From NCBI GenBank assembly GCA_028288315.1, contig JAQBNY010000128.1:1-5933 (forward strand): DNA of 5,933 nt. The letters are read 5' to 3'. This document shows, piece after piece, positions 1 through 5,808 of the stretch. The notes under the pieces are model-generated. The model was not told where the DNA came from, did not search any database, and saw only the letters and a list, made by a program, of their open reading frames with translations. Source of the DNA: Mucilaginibacter sp. (GTDB lineage Bacteria > Bacteroidota > Bacteroidia > Sphingobacteriales > Sphingobacteriaceae). Numbering within the stretch: the stretch's first letter is position 1; each line of letters starts with the position of its first letter. The position numbers were made by a program, and so were the translations under genes.

Positions 1-9
1 TCTATTTTT

Positions 10-17
10 TAAATTTG
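10..17 (+). promoter_or_regulatory. Candidate purS promoter, -7 box
   Basis: TAAATTTG is an exact match to the Bacteroidota housekeeping -7 consensus TAnnTTTG. It would start transcription at about base 22-25 and give purS a leader of roughly 55-60 bases. The matching -33 TTTG element would lie before the window, so it cannot be checked. In AT-rich DNA such an 8-mer can occur by chance, which limits confidence. Confidence 0.4.
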
Positions 18-80
18 CCGCAGTTCCGGTGGTTATAGTAATGTATATCACCCTTTCTTTAATTCAACTTAAATTTACAA

Positions 81-338
81 ATGACAAAGTTCCTGGCTGA
101 AATTGATGTGATGCCTAAAAAAGAAATTCTTGACCCACAAGGAAAGGCTGTTACCGGTAGCATGAAAAACCTGGGCTTAACTGAAATTCATAACATACGT
201 ATTGGTAAACATATCTCTTTAGAGATTGAGGCTGATAATGAAGAAACCGCTAAAGCAAAAGTTGATGAGGCCTGTAAAAATCTTTTAGCTAACCTTATTA
301 TGGAAAGCTACAGCTTTAAGCTACAAGTAATAGCTTAA
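81..338 (+). CDS. purS: Phosphoribosylformylglycinamidine synthase subunit PurS
   Basis: This 85-residue protein is the small structural subunit of the three-part FGAM synthase (PurS, PurQ, small PurL), which converts FGAR to FGAM using glutamine and ATP in cytoplasmic purine synthesis. PurS bridges the glutaminase PurQ and the synthase PurL and has no catalytic site of its own. Family features are the N-terminal strand (FLAEIDVMPKKEILDPQGKA, residues 4-23), the central LGL..IHNIRIGKHISLEI segment (about 31-49) and the C-terminal CKNLLANLIMESYSF stretch (about 65-79), where most relatives have LLANPVIE. The length matches the usual 80-85 residues, so ATG at 81 is the natural start. There is no Shine-Dalgarno sequence; ACAA directly precedes the ATG. 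No purQ or purL adjoins it: a terminator and a convergent gene follow, so on its 3' side it stands alone. The stop codon lies inside a degenerate 7-base repeat array. Confidence 0.93.
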   Translation: MTKFLAEIDVMPKKEILDPQGKAVTGSMKNLGLTEIHNIRIGKHISLEIEADNEETAKAKVDEACKNLLANLIMESYSFKLQVIA

Positions 339-367
339 GGCTAATAGCGTAATGCTGAAAGCTTTAA
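313..367 (+). repeat. Degenerate 7-base array across the purS stop codon
   Basis: Units beginning with G recur every 7 bases with one 6-base slip: GCTTTAA (313), GCTACAA (320), GTAATA (327), GCTTAAG (333), GCTAATA (340), GCGTAAT (347), GCTGAAA (354), GCTTTAA (361). The array covers the last codons and the stop of purS and runs towards the terminator. Part of it, AGCTTTAAGCT (312-322) and AGCTTAAGGCT (332-342), could fold into a weak hairpin with one G-U pair, but no T run follows. The period is seen directly; origin and function are unknown. Confidence 0.55.
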
Positions 368-394
368 ATCTTTAGTACAATATTTGCATTGCAA

Positions 395-421
395 AAAAGG
401 CAGCCAAAATGGCTGCCTTTT
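395..421. terminator. Bidirectional intrinsic terminator between purS and the HPt gene
   Basis: A perfect stem GGCAGCC (399-405) / GGCTGCC (411-417) is extended by AAAA (395-398) / TTTT (418-421) and closed by the 5-base loop AAAAT. On the plus strand the stem is followed by a T-rich tract to 429; on the minus strand the A run at 393-398 gives six T. It therefore fits rho-independent termination of both convergent transcripts: purS from the left, folK-HPt from the right. Confidence 0.9.
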
Positions 422-444
422 CTCTTTTTACGTTTGGGGGAAAC

Positions 445-480
445 CTTTCAGCTTTTACCTTTATCCTTTCGCCTTTAAAG
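445..480 (-). repeat. 7-base array at the 3' end of the HPt gene
   Basis: CTTT recurs at 445, 452, 459, 466 and 473, an exact 7-base spacing over five units (CTTTCAG, CTTTTAC, CTTTATC, CTTTCGC, CTTTAAA). Read on the minus strand the unit is NNNAAAG. The array begins at the HPt stop codon (477-475) and continues downstream. CTTTCAGC at 445-452 is the exact reverse complement of GCTGAAAG at 354-361 in the purS-side array, so related arrays face each other across the terminator. Function is unknown. Confidence 0.6.
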
Positions 481-852
481 ATTAGCTTCGCCCTCGGCCT
501 TTATTTTCTCAAGCTGAGCAAAGTTTGAGGTAACCACGCTTTTTATATTATTGAATTTAGCTATAATCCCGGTCGAATTACGTTCGCCTTCTTTACAAAG
601 CAGCTCAACTTCCTGCATATCAGCCTGGCTTTGAGGCATGCCAAAAAAACCCAAATTTGGTTTTAGTTTATGCGCTGCTGATCCCGCTGTTACCCAATCA
701 TGTGCAGCTATGGCACTGCTTATTGTATCCAACAACTGCGGGGTCTGATCTAAAAACATGGTGATAGACTCTACAATAAATTCGTTGCTTCCATCGGCAA
801 CTTCGTATAAGAAGGCCAGATCAAGATCTGGGTTGGGTAAAGAGTCTGGCAT
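475..852 (-). CDS. Free-standing histidine phosphotransfer (HPt) domain protein
   Basis: This 125-residue soluble protein is a single four-helix HPt domain. Such proteins carry a phosphoryl group on a histidine between the receiver domain of a hybrid sensor kinase and a final response regulator. The key motif AAHKLKPNLGFFGM (residues 59-72) places the phospho-accepting histidine at His61, with the usual Lys at +3 (Lys64) and the following small/hydrophobic LGFFG helix face. The N-terminal YEVADGSNEFIVESITMFLDQTP (about 16-38) is the typical first helix region, and ADMQEVELLCKEG (77-89) is the usual helix ending in a conserved Glu-rich patch. There is no kinase, receiver or membrane segment. 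It starts 18 bases after the folK stop on the same strand and is probably co-transcribed with it, although a promoter-like box overlaps the end of folK. Neither partner kinase nor regulator is in the window, so its pathway cannot be named. Confidence 0.85.
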   Translation of the reverse strand: MPDSLPNPDLDLAFLYEVADGSNEFIVESITMFLDQTPQLLDTISSAIAAHDWVTAGSAAHKLKPNLGFFGMPQSQADMQEVELLCKEGERNSTGIIAKFNNIKSVVTSNFAQLEKIKAEGEANL

Positions 853-870
853 TTATAAGGGGGTTTAATA

Positions 871-1356
871 TCAAAAATATACTTTTTTTACAATCAAACT
901 GTCTTTTAATTCGTTTTTTAGCTTTAAAACACTTTTTTTCAACACCGGATGTATAAGATCAGGCGCCAACTCGCCCAACGGTTCTAATGTAAAGCGTCGG
1001 TTATGTAGTTCGGGGTGCGGAATTATTAATCCTGGCTCATTAATAATTTCATCGCCATAAAATAAAATGTCTATATCAATTATGCGCGATCCCCACTTTA
1101 CATCACGTTTACGGCCAAGTATAATCTCAATATTCAATATTCTTTCTAACACAGTTTGTGCAGGCAATTCTGTTTTTAGCTGTACAACCTGGTTCAGATA
1201 GTCTGGCTCATCGGTTTTCCCCCATGATTGGGTTTCATATATGCCGGATGCTTTTTTTACCGGGGCTATGTTTTGCCCAATAAGCTGTACAGCCTGCTGT
1301 AAAAACAATTCGCGGTTGCCTAAATTACTTCCTAACAATAAAAAAACATTAATCAT
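871..1356 (-). CDS. folK: 2-amino-4-hydroxy-6-hydroxymethyldihydropteridine pyrophosphokinase (HPPK)
   Basis: This 161-residue cytoplasmic enzyme transfers pyrophosphate from ATP to 6-hydroxymethyl-7,8-dihydropterin, giving the substrate for dihydropteroate synthase in folate synthesis. Diagnostic motifs appear in order: LLLGSNLGNR at the N-terminus (6-15), YETQSWG (40-46), the pterin-side PDYLNQVV (51-58), ILGRKRDVKWGSRIIDIDILFYGD (79-102) with the two magnesium-binding aspartates Asp94 and Asp96, and IPHPELHNRRFTLEPLGELAPDLIHP (112-137). Length is normal for a single-domain HPPK. The ATG at 1356 is set by the conserved start of the fold only a few residues before GSN. There is no Shine-Dalgarno; TTACAAC precedes the ATG. 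It is divergent from sppA (87 bases) and leads the HPt gene. The other folate genes are not nearby. Confidence 0.96.
   Translation of the reverse strand: MINVFLLLGSNLGNRELFLQQAVQLIGQNIAPVKKASGIYETQSWGKTDEPDYLNQVVQLKTELPAQTVLERILNIEIILGRKRDVKWGSRIIDIDILFYGDEIINEPGLIIPHPELHNRRFTLEPLGELAPDLIHPVLKKSVLKLKNELKDSLIVKKVYF
872..879 (-). promoter_or_regulatory. Possible internal promoter for the HPt gene
   Basis: On the minus strand TATTTTTG matches TAnnTTTG and overlaps the TGA stop of folK. A TTTG (898-895) lies 15 bases upstream, shorter than the usual spacing of about 19. It would give a leader of some 10-15 bases to the ATG at 852. It suggests independent expression of the HPt gene, but the match may be chance in AT-rich sequence. 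Confidence 0.3.
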
Positions 1357-1363
1357 GTTGTAA

Positions 1364-1371
1364 CAAATATA
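1364..1371 (-). promoter_or_regulatory. Candidate folK promoter, -7 box
   Basis: On the minus strand TATATTTG matches TAnnTTTG exactly. Its last base is only 7 bases before the folK ATG, so the transcript would have almost no leader. No good TTG is seen at the expected -33 distance (about 1389-1395). Confidence 0.4.
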
Positions 1372-1409
1372 ATGGGTAATGCTCTTAACATTATACCATG
1401 TGTAATTAC

Positions 1410-1417
1410 TAAGTTTG
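1410..1417 (+). promoter_or_regulatory. Candidate sppA promoter, -7 box
   Basis: TAAGTTTG matches TAnnTTTG exactly and lies 26 bases before the sppA ATG, which predicts a leader of about 20 bases. The -33 region (about 1385-1391, TTAACAT) lacks a clean TTTG. Its position in the short divergent region makes it a sensible promoter. Confidence 0.45.
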
Positions 1418-1443
1418 CATATATAAAAGATTTATAACAGTTA

Positions 1444-3216
1444 ATGAAACAATTCTTCAAATTTGTACTGGCCACTATCGTTGGTATTATTATAGTAAGC
1501 ATCCTCGCAATTTTTTTTATAGTTGGCATTATAACCATTGCAAGCAGCGATAAAGCAGTTGAAGTTGATACAAATTCCCTTTTGCACATCAAAATCAATT
1601 ACGACATTAAAGAACGCACCCCAAATAACCCCTTTTCCGGCTTAGACTTTTTAGGTATCGACGGCGAAAAATCTGTTGGTTTAAATGATATACTGGCCAA
1701 TATTAAAAAGGCCAAAACAGATGATAACATTAAAGGTATTTTTTTAGACGAGAGTTATATGATAAGTGGGCAGGCCACTACCGAAGAAATTCGTAATGCG
1801 CTTATAGACTTTAAAAAATCGGGTAAGTTTGTAATAGCCTACTCAGAAATTTATACCCAGGGGTTTTATTATTTAGCCTCTGTAGCCGATAAAGTGTACA
1901 TTAACCCAAAAGGTTTTTTTGAATTTAAAGGATTTAGCTCGGAGATTACGTTTCTGAAAGGCGCATTGGACAAACTGGGCATTGAGGCACAGATTATTAA
2001 AGTAGGCACCTACAAAAGCGCTGTTGAACCCTTGATATTAACTAAAATGAGCGATGCCAACCGGCTGCAGGTAACCTCTTACTTAGGATCGTTGTATGAT
2101 CATTTCCTTACAGGTATAAGCAAGAACCGTAATATTAATAAAGATTCATTATTTAACCTGGCTAACAACGGCATAATACAAGAACCGGAGGATGCCCTGA
2201 AATACAAACTAGTTGACGGCCTTAAATATAAGGACGAAATATTAGCAGAATTAAAACAACGCACCGGTATTAGCCAAAAGAAGGATATTCATAGCGTTGA
2301 ATTGGCTGATTATACCAAGAGTAGCCCAAAAACCGATGGCAATATAGTAAACACGTCTAAAAACCGTATTGCTGTTATTTATGCATCAGGAGAAATTACC
2401 GGTGGTGAGGGTGACGATAACAATATTGGATCTGAAAACATATCTAAAGCTATCCGTAAGGTTCGTTTGGATGATAAGATAAAGGCCGTAGTATTACGCG
2501 TAAACTCTCCCGGTGGCAGCTCGCTGGCGTCTGACGTAATATGGCGTGAAGTTGTACTTACCAAAAAAGTAAAACCCATTATTGTTTCTATGGGCGATGT
2601 AGCTGCATCTGGCGGTTATTATATAGCCTGCGCGGCAGATTCCATTATTGCCGAACCAAATACAATAACAGGCTCAATAGGCATCTTCGCGGTGTTACCT
2701 AACCTGCAAAAACTGTTTAATGACAAACTGGGCGTTACTTTTGATGGTGTAAAAACCGGCAAATACGCTGATCTGGGTGATGTTAGTCGTCCGTTAACAC
2801 CCGAAGAAAAAGCTATTCTGCAAAAAAGTGTAAACCGTGGTTATGATACATTTACCAAAGCAGTAGCAGACGGCCGGGGTAAAACACAGGCATACATTAA
2901 CAGCATTGGTCAGGGCCGTGTGTGGACAGGCTCTCAGGCAGTAAAAATTGGCTTGGTTGACCGTTTAGGTAATATTAGCGATGCCGTAAAATCTGCAGCA
3001 AAAAAAGCTAACCTTAAAGACTACAAAATTGTAACCTATCCCGAGCAAAAAAGTATCCTGAATAAATTTGGCGAAGGTCTAACATCAGAAGTAAAAGCAC
3101 ATTTTGTAAAAGCCGAGCTTGGCGAAAACTACCGCTACTATGAGCAGATAAAAGGTGTAACCCAAATGATGCGCACTCCGCAGGCACGCATGCCTTATGA
3201 CATTGTTATAAAATAG
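1444..3216 (+). CDS. sppA: Signal peptide peptidase SppA, 67K type
   Basis: This 590-residue membrane serine protease (family S49) degrades signal peptides left in the membrane after secretion. One N-terminal membrane segment (about 7-34, rich in Ile/Val/Phe) anchors it, with the rest expected in the periplasm. It is the double-domain form: two tandem S49 repeats, as in E. coli SppA. The N-terminal repeat supplies the general base lysine in KVGTYKSAVEP (Lys191), and the C-terminal repeat supplies the nucleophile in MGDVAASGGYYIA (Ser389). Further family motifs are RVNSPGG (352-358) and the TGSIGIFAVLPNL segment (409-421). The catalytic Ser/Lys dyad is therefore intact. Length is close to the roughly 600 residues of the family. 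ATG at 1444 gives a short charged MKQFFK start before the membrane helix. It is monocistronic: divergent from folK and closed by its own terminator. Confidence 0.96.
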   Translation: MKQFFKFVLATIVGIIIVSILAIFFIVGIITIASSDKAVEVDTNSLLHIKINYDIKERTPNNPFSGLDFLGIDGEKSVGLNDILANIKKAKTDDNIKGIFLDESYMISGQATTEEIRNALIDFKKSGKFVIAYSEIYTQGFYYLASVADKVYINPKGFFEFKGFSSEITFLKGALDKLGIEAQIIKVGTYKSAVEPLILTKMSDANRLQVTSYLGSLYDHFLTGISKNRNINKDSLFNLANNGIIQEPEDALKYKLVDGLKYKDEILAELKQRTGISQKKDIHSVELADYTKSSPKTDGNIVNTSKNRIAVIYASGEITGGEGDDNNIGSENISKAIRKVRLDDKIKAVVLRVNSPGGSSLASDVIWREVVLTKKVKPIIVSMGDVAASGGYYIACAADSIIAEPNTITGSIGIFAVLPNLQKLFNDKLGVTFDGVKTGKYADLGDVSRPLTPEEKAILQKSVNRGYDTFTKAVADGRGKTQAYINSIGQGRVWTGSQAVKIGLVDRLGNISDAVKSAAKKANLKDYKIVTYPEQKSILNKFGEGLTSEVKAHFVKAELGENYRYYEQIKGVTQMMRTPQARMPYDIVIK

Positions 3217-3239
3217 TTTTATTAATATATTTTGATTGG

Positions 3240-3269
3240 AAAGCCACCTGTAATGGGTGGCTTTTTTTT
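3240..3269 (+). terminator. Intrinsic terminator of sppA
   Basis: A stem AAAGCCACC (3240-3248) / GGTGGCTTT (3256-3264) closes a 7-base loop TGTAATG, and the 3' arm runs into eight T (3262-3269). It starts 24 bases after the sppA stop. This is a strong rho-independent terminator in the plus direction; the minus direction lacks a comparable T run. Confidence 0.92.
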
Positions 3270-3289
3270 ATGTGGGTGAGTCAGTGAAT

Positions 3290-3412
3290 ATTAACCACAA
3301 GTACGCAGAGAATGTCCTAAAAAAATAAAATACAAAGATCACATTACGGGATAATAAGTTATTAATATCTCAGTACACTTCGTGCTTTTCCTTTGTGCAC
3401 CCTGTGGTTAAT
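3290..3412. repeat. Imperfect palindromic intergenic element with TTAACCACA ends
   Basis: ATTAACCACA (3290-3299) and TGTGGTTAAT (3403-3412) are exact 10-base inverted repeats about 100 bases apart. Similarity continues inward imperfectly: GTACGCAGAGAA on the left resembles GTGCACAAAGGAA read from the right arm on the opposite strand. The right arm contains staggered CTTCGTGC (3378), CTTTGTGC (3391) and CCTGTGGT (3401) units. The centre is AT-rich and non-coding. No clear target duplication flanks it. The look is that of a dispersed non-autonomous palindromic repeat; only one copy is in the window, so dispersal is inferred. The rest of the 305-base gap (3217-3521) holds the sppA terminator, a second TGTGGTTAA at 3430-3438 and a weak promoter box, with no credible gene. 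Confidence 0.5.
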
Positions 3413-3498
3413 TACAAAGCAGTTAGCGTTGTGGTTAAACACACAAGTAATACCGTTGTTATATTACAAATAAAAGGCATTTTTACACCTCCCTTTTG

Positions 3499-3506
3499 TA
3501 CTTTTA
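3499..3506 (+). promoter_or_regulatory. Weak candidate promoter for the polX-gmhA-rfaE2 run
   Basis: TACTTTTA differs from TAnnTTTG only in the last base and sits 15 bases before the ATG at 3522, giving a very short leader. No TTG lies at the expected -33 distance. Some promoter must exist here because a terminator closes sppA upstream. Confidence 0.25.
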
Positions 3507-3521
3507 CGCCCAAACTAAATT

Positions 3522-5201
3522 ATGGAGAACAAACCCATATCGCGTCAGCTACGTTTACTATCGCAATTGATGGAGTTGCATGAGGTAAACCCTTTTAAAA
3601 TAAAATCAATAGCCAATGCCGCTTTTAAGGTAGATAAGCTGCCCTTCCCTATTGCCGGCAAAAAGCTGGATGAACTGGAAAAAATTGATGGTATAGGTAA
3701 AAGCATAGCTACTAAAATAGCTGAACTGCTGGAAACCGGCACCATGAGCGAGCTGCAGGACATGCTTGCCAATACGCCAGAAGGTATTGTTGAGATGATG
3801 GGCATTAAAGGCATCGGCCCAAAAAAAGTAGCTATCATTTGGAAAGACCTGGGTATTGAGAATGTTGGTGAGCTTTACTACGCCTGTAACGAGAACCGCC
3901 TTATTGAGGCAAAAGGTTTTGGGTTGAAAACGCAGGAAGAGATAAAAAAAGTTATCGAATTTAGGATGGCGGGTAATGGAAAATTCCTTTACGCACAAGT
4001 TGAGGAAGAGGCTAAGTTATTATTAGACGAGATAAAGGGCATTTTCCCGGATGCTTTGAAACATTTTGCAGGGGAGTTTCGCCGTTTAAATGAGATAATA
4101 AGCGAACTGGTAATAGTGGTAGGCACCCTTAATCAACAAGTAGCCTTTGATGCACTGGCACAATCTGACATATTACAAAATGTTACTTCAAACGGCACCC
4201 ACATTGGCGGTGAGTTAAAGAATGGCTTACTGGTTGACATTATTTGTGTAGATAAAAGCGAATATTATAAAGAACTATTTATTAATACCGGAAGCGAAGA
4301 ACACGTACAGGCAGTACTGGAACGAATAACCGGCCAGCTCGAGCAACCCGAAAGTGAAGAGTTAATATACAAAAAAGCCGGCCTTAGCTGGATACAACCA
4401 GAGCTGCGCGAAGGTGATACTTTTATTCGCAGGGCTAACAGTAATACCCTGCCTACGCTGATAACCTATCACGATCTTAAGGGCACTTTACATAACCACA
4501 GCACCTGGAGCGATGGTGTAAACACGCTAGAAGAAATGGCGCTATACTGCCGCGACAAATTAAAGCTGCAATATTTAGGCATGTGCGACCATAGCAAAAG
4601 CGCCTTTTATGCTAAGGGTTTAAGCATTGAAAGGGTGCTGCAGCAGCAGGAAGAAATAGACCATCTGAATAAAAAATTAAACGGCTTTCATATTTTTAAA
4701 GGTATTGAATCGGATATATTGAATGATGGCTCGCTGGATTATCCTGAAGAGATATTGCAGCGGTTCGATTTTATTGTAGCATCGGTACACTCCAACCTTA
4801 AAATGCAGGAAGAAAAAGCTACCGAACGTTTAATAAAAGCCATTGAAAACCCGTACACTACCATTTTAGGACACCCAACAGGCAGGTTGTTGCTGAGCCG
4901 TAAAGGGTATAGTATTGATTATAAAAAAGTAATTGATGCCTGCGCGGCTAATAAAGTGATTATTGAAATAAATGCCAACCCTTTACGCCTTGACCTGGAC
5001 TGGCGCTGGCACCAATACGCTTTAGATAAAGGTGTAATGCTATCCATTAACCCCGATGCGCACCGTAATAGTGGTTTTCATGATATGGAGTTTGGGGTAA
5101 ATGTTGCCCGCAAAGGCGGCCTTACTAAAGAAATGTGCTTAAATGCTTTATCTTTAGATGAAATTAAAAAGGTTTTTGAATTGAAAAAGCCAAAAAAATA
5201 A
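3522..5201 (+). CDS. polX: PolX-family protein: degenerate polymerase core plus intact PHP domain
   Basis: This 559-residue cytoplasmic protein has the layout of bacterial PolX (usually about 570): an N-terminal helix-hairpin-helix 8-kDa domain (about 5-80, with DGIGKSIATKI at 56-66), further HhH motifs (IKGIGPKKVA 95-104; AKGFGLKTQEEI 130-141), a family X palm (about 155-300) and a C-terminal PHP domain (about 318-555). Family X polymerases fill repair gaps, and the PHP domain gives 3'-5' exonuclease or phosphoesterase activity. The PHP metal ligands look complete: HNH at 324-326 with SDG 330-332, DH 356-357, Glu396, His423, GHPTGR 450-455, and Asp512/His514. The palm is not: the usual GSFRRG...GDxD reads GEFRRL...SELV, so Glu195 and Val197 replace the first two catalytic aspartates; only the third (Asp239) remains. 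TGSKxHN reads TGSEEHV, and the following loop seems shorter. I infer a nuclease or DNA-binding role without polymerase activity. The reading frame is intact. gmhA follows after 35 bases. Confidence 0.9.
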   Translation: MENKPISRQLRLLSQLMELHEVNPFKIKSIANAAFKVDKLPFPIAGKKLDELEKIDGIGKSIATKIAELLETGTMSELQDMLANTPEGIVEMMGIKGIGPKKVAIIWKDLGIENVGELYYACNENRLIEAKGFGLKTQEEIKKVIEFRMAGNGKFLYAQVEEEAKLLLDEIKGIFPDALKHFAGEFRRLNEIISELVIVVGTLNQQVAFDALAQSDILQNVTSNGTHIGGELKNGLLVDIICVDKSEYYKELFINTGSEEHVQAVLERITGQLEQPESEELIYKKAGLSWIQPELREGDTFIRRANSNTLPTLITYHDLKGTLHNHSTWSDGVNTLEEMALYCRDKLKLQYLGMCDHSKSAFYAKGLSIERVLQQQEEIDHLNKKLNGFHIFKGIESDILNDGSLDYPEEILQRFDFIVASVHSNLKMQEEKATERLIKAIENPYTTILGHPTGRLLLSRKGYSIDYKKVIDACAANKVIIEINANPLRLDLDWRWHQYALDKGVMLSINPDAHRNSGFHDMEFGVNVARKGGLTKEMCLNALSLDEIKKVFELKKPKK

Positions 5202-5236
5202 TCTGCTAGCAAGTAAAAAAATCAACACCTACTTAA

Positions 5237-5791
5237 ATGATTATTGAAGAACTTAAGGAACATCAGCTTTTAATACAGAAAGTAATTGACACGCTAACGG
5301 CTGATATTGAGTTGGCTTGTGAGTTGATGACCACCACTATAAATAACGGCAACAAAGTTTTACTTGCGGGTAATGGTGGCAGTGCTGCCGATGCACAGCA
5401 CATAGCGGCAGAATTAAGCGGCAGGTTTGTAAAAGAACGCAAAGCTTTACCCGGCATTGCTTTAACCGTTGATACATCGGCTTTAACTGCTATAGCTAAT
5501 GATTACGGTTATGAGTATGTTTTCTCGCGCCAGGTTGAGGCATTAGCCCGCCCCGGCGATCTGTTCATTGGTATCTCAACCAGTGGCAACAGTCAGGGAA
5601 TTTTAAACGCGTTTGAAGCAGCTGCAAAAATTGGTTGTAAAACGCTGGGATTATCTGGCCGTGATGGGGGTAAAATGAACGGACTTTGTGATCTTAACAT
5701 AGTAATACCATCAAACGTTACCGCCCGCATACAAGAAATGCACATACTTATAGGTCATATCCTTTGTAAGGCTGTGGATGATTTATTTTAA
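5237..5791 (+). CDS. gmhA: Phosphoheptose isomerase (sedoheptulose 7-phosphate isomerase)
   Basis: This 184-residue SIS-domain enzyme converts D-sedoheptulose 7-phosphate to D-glycero-D-manno-heptose 7-phosphate, the first step of ADP-heptose synthesis for the lipopolysaccharide inner core. Typical motifs: GNGGSAADAQHIAAELSGRF (45-64), the phosphate-binding GISTSGNS (112-119), LSGRDGGKM (139-147) and the C-terminal RIQEMHILIGHIL (164-176). The zinc and catalytic residues known from GmhA are present at matching places: His55, Glu59, Gln166 and His174. Length fits GmhA (about 190) rather than the longer SIS sugar isomerases such as KdsD. It lies 35 bases after polX with no terminator between and 17 bases before the rfaE2-like gene, so all three are probably one transcript. 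No Shine-Dalgarno is seen. Confidence 0.95.
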   Translation: MIIEELKEHQLLIQKVIDTLTADIELACELMTTTINNGNKVLLAGNGGSAADAQHIAAELSGRFVKERKALPGIALTVDTSALTAIANDYGYEYVFSRQVEALARPGDLFIGISTSGNSQGILNAFEAAAKIGCKTLGLSGRDGGKMNGLCDLNIVIPSNVTARIQEMHILIGHILCKAVDDLF

Positions 5792-5808
5792 ATCACTAAT
5801 TTTACAAC

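Noticed and set aside
1..51. Minus-strand open frame from a GTG at 51 running off the left edge
   Set aside because: Only 17 residues, a non-ATG start and no recognisable motif; it cannot be told from chance.
2..100. Open frame on the plus strand from the window edge to a TGA at 98-100, giving a hydrophobic peptide that overlaps the start of purS
   Set aside because: It could be the tail of an upstream membrane protein, but only about 32 residues are visible, AT-rich DNA often yields hydrophobic peptides, and it would contain the purS promoter box. Not enough to annotate.
312..342. Hairpin AGCTTTAAGCT/AGCTTAAGGCT across the purS stop as a second terminator or attenuator
   Set aside because: The stem is AT-rich with a G-U pair and no T run follows; it is better explained as a by-product of the 7-base array.
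3395..3583. A 62-residue plus-strand frame overlapping the polX start
   Set aside because: It starts inside the palindromic element, overlaps polX in another frame and has no recognisable features.
3606..3998. A 130-residue open frame on the minus strand inside polX
   Set aside because: It lies fully opposite the conserved HhH domains of polX and shows no family motif; it is a shadow of the coding strand. The same holds for the minus-strand frames at 3545-3838, 2379-2579, 5263-5457 and 1353-1598.
4065..4330. polX as a pseudogene because its polymerase motifs are broken
   Set aside because: The frame is intact over 559 codons, the HhH and PHP motifs are complete, and the substitutions are confined to the polymerase active site, which suggests specialisation rather than decay.
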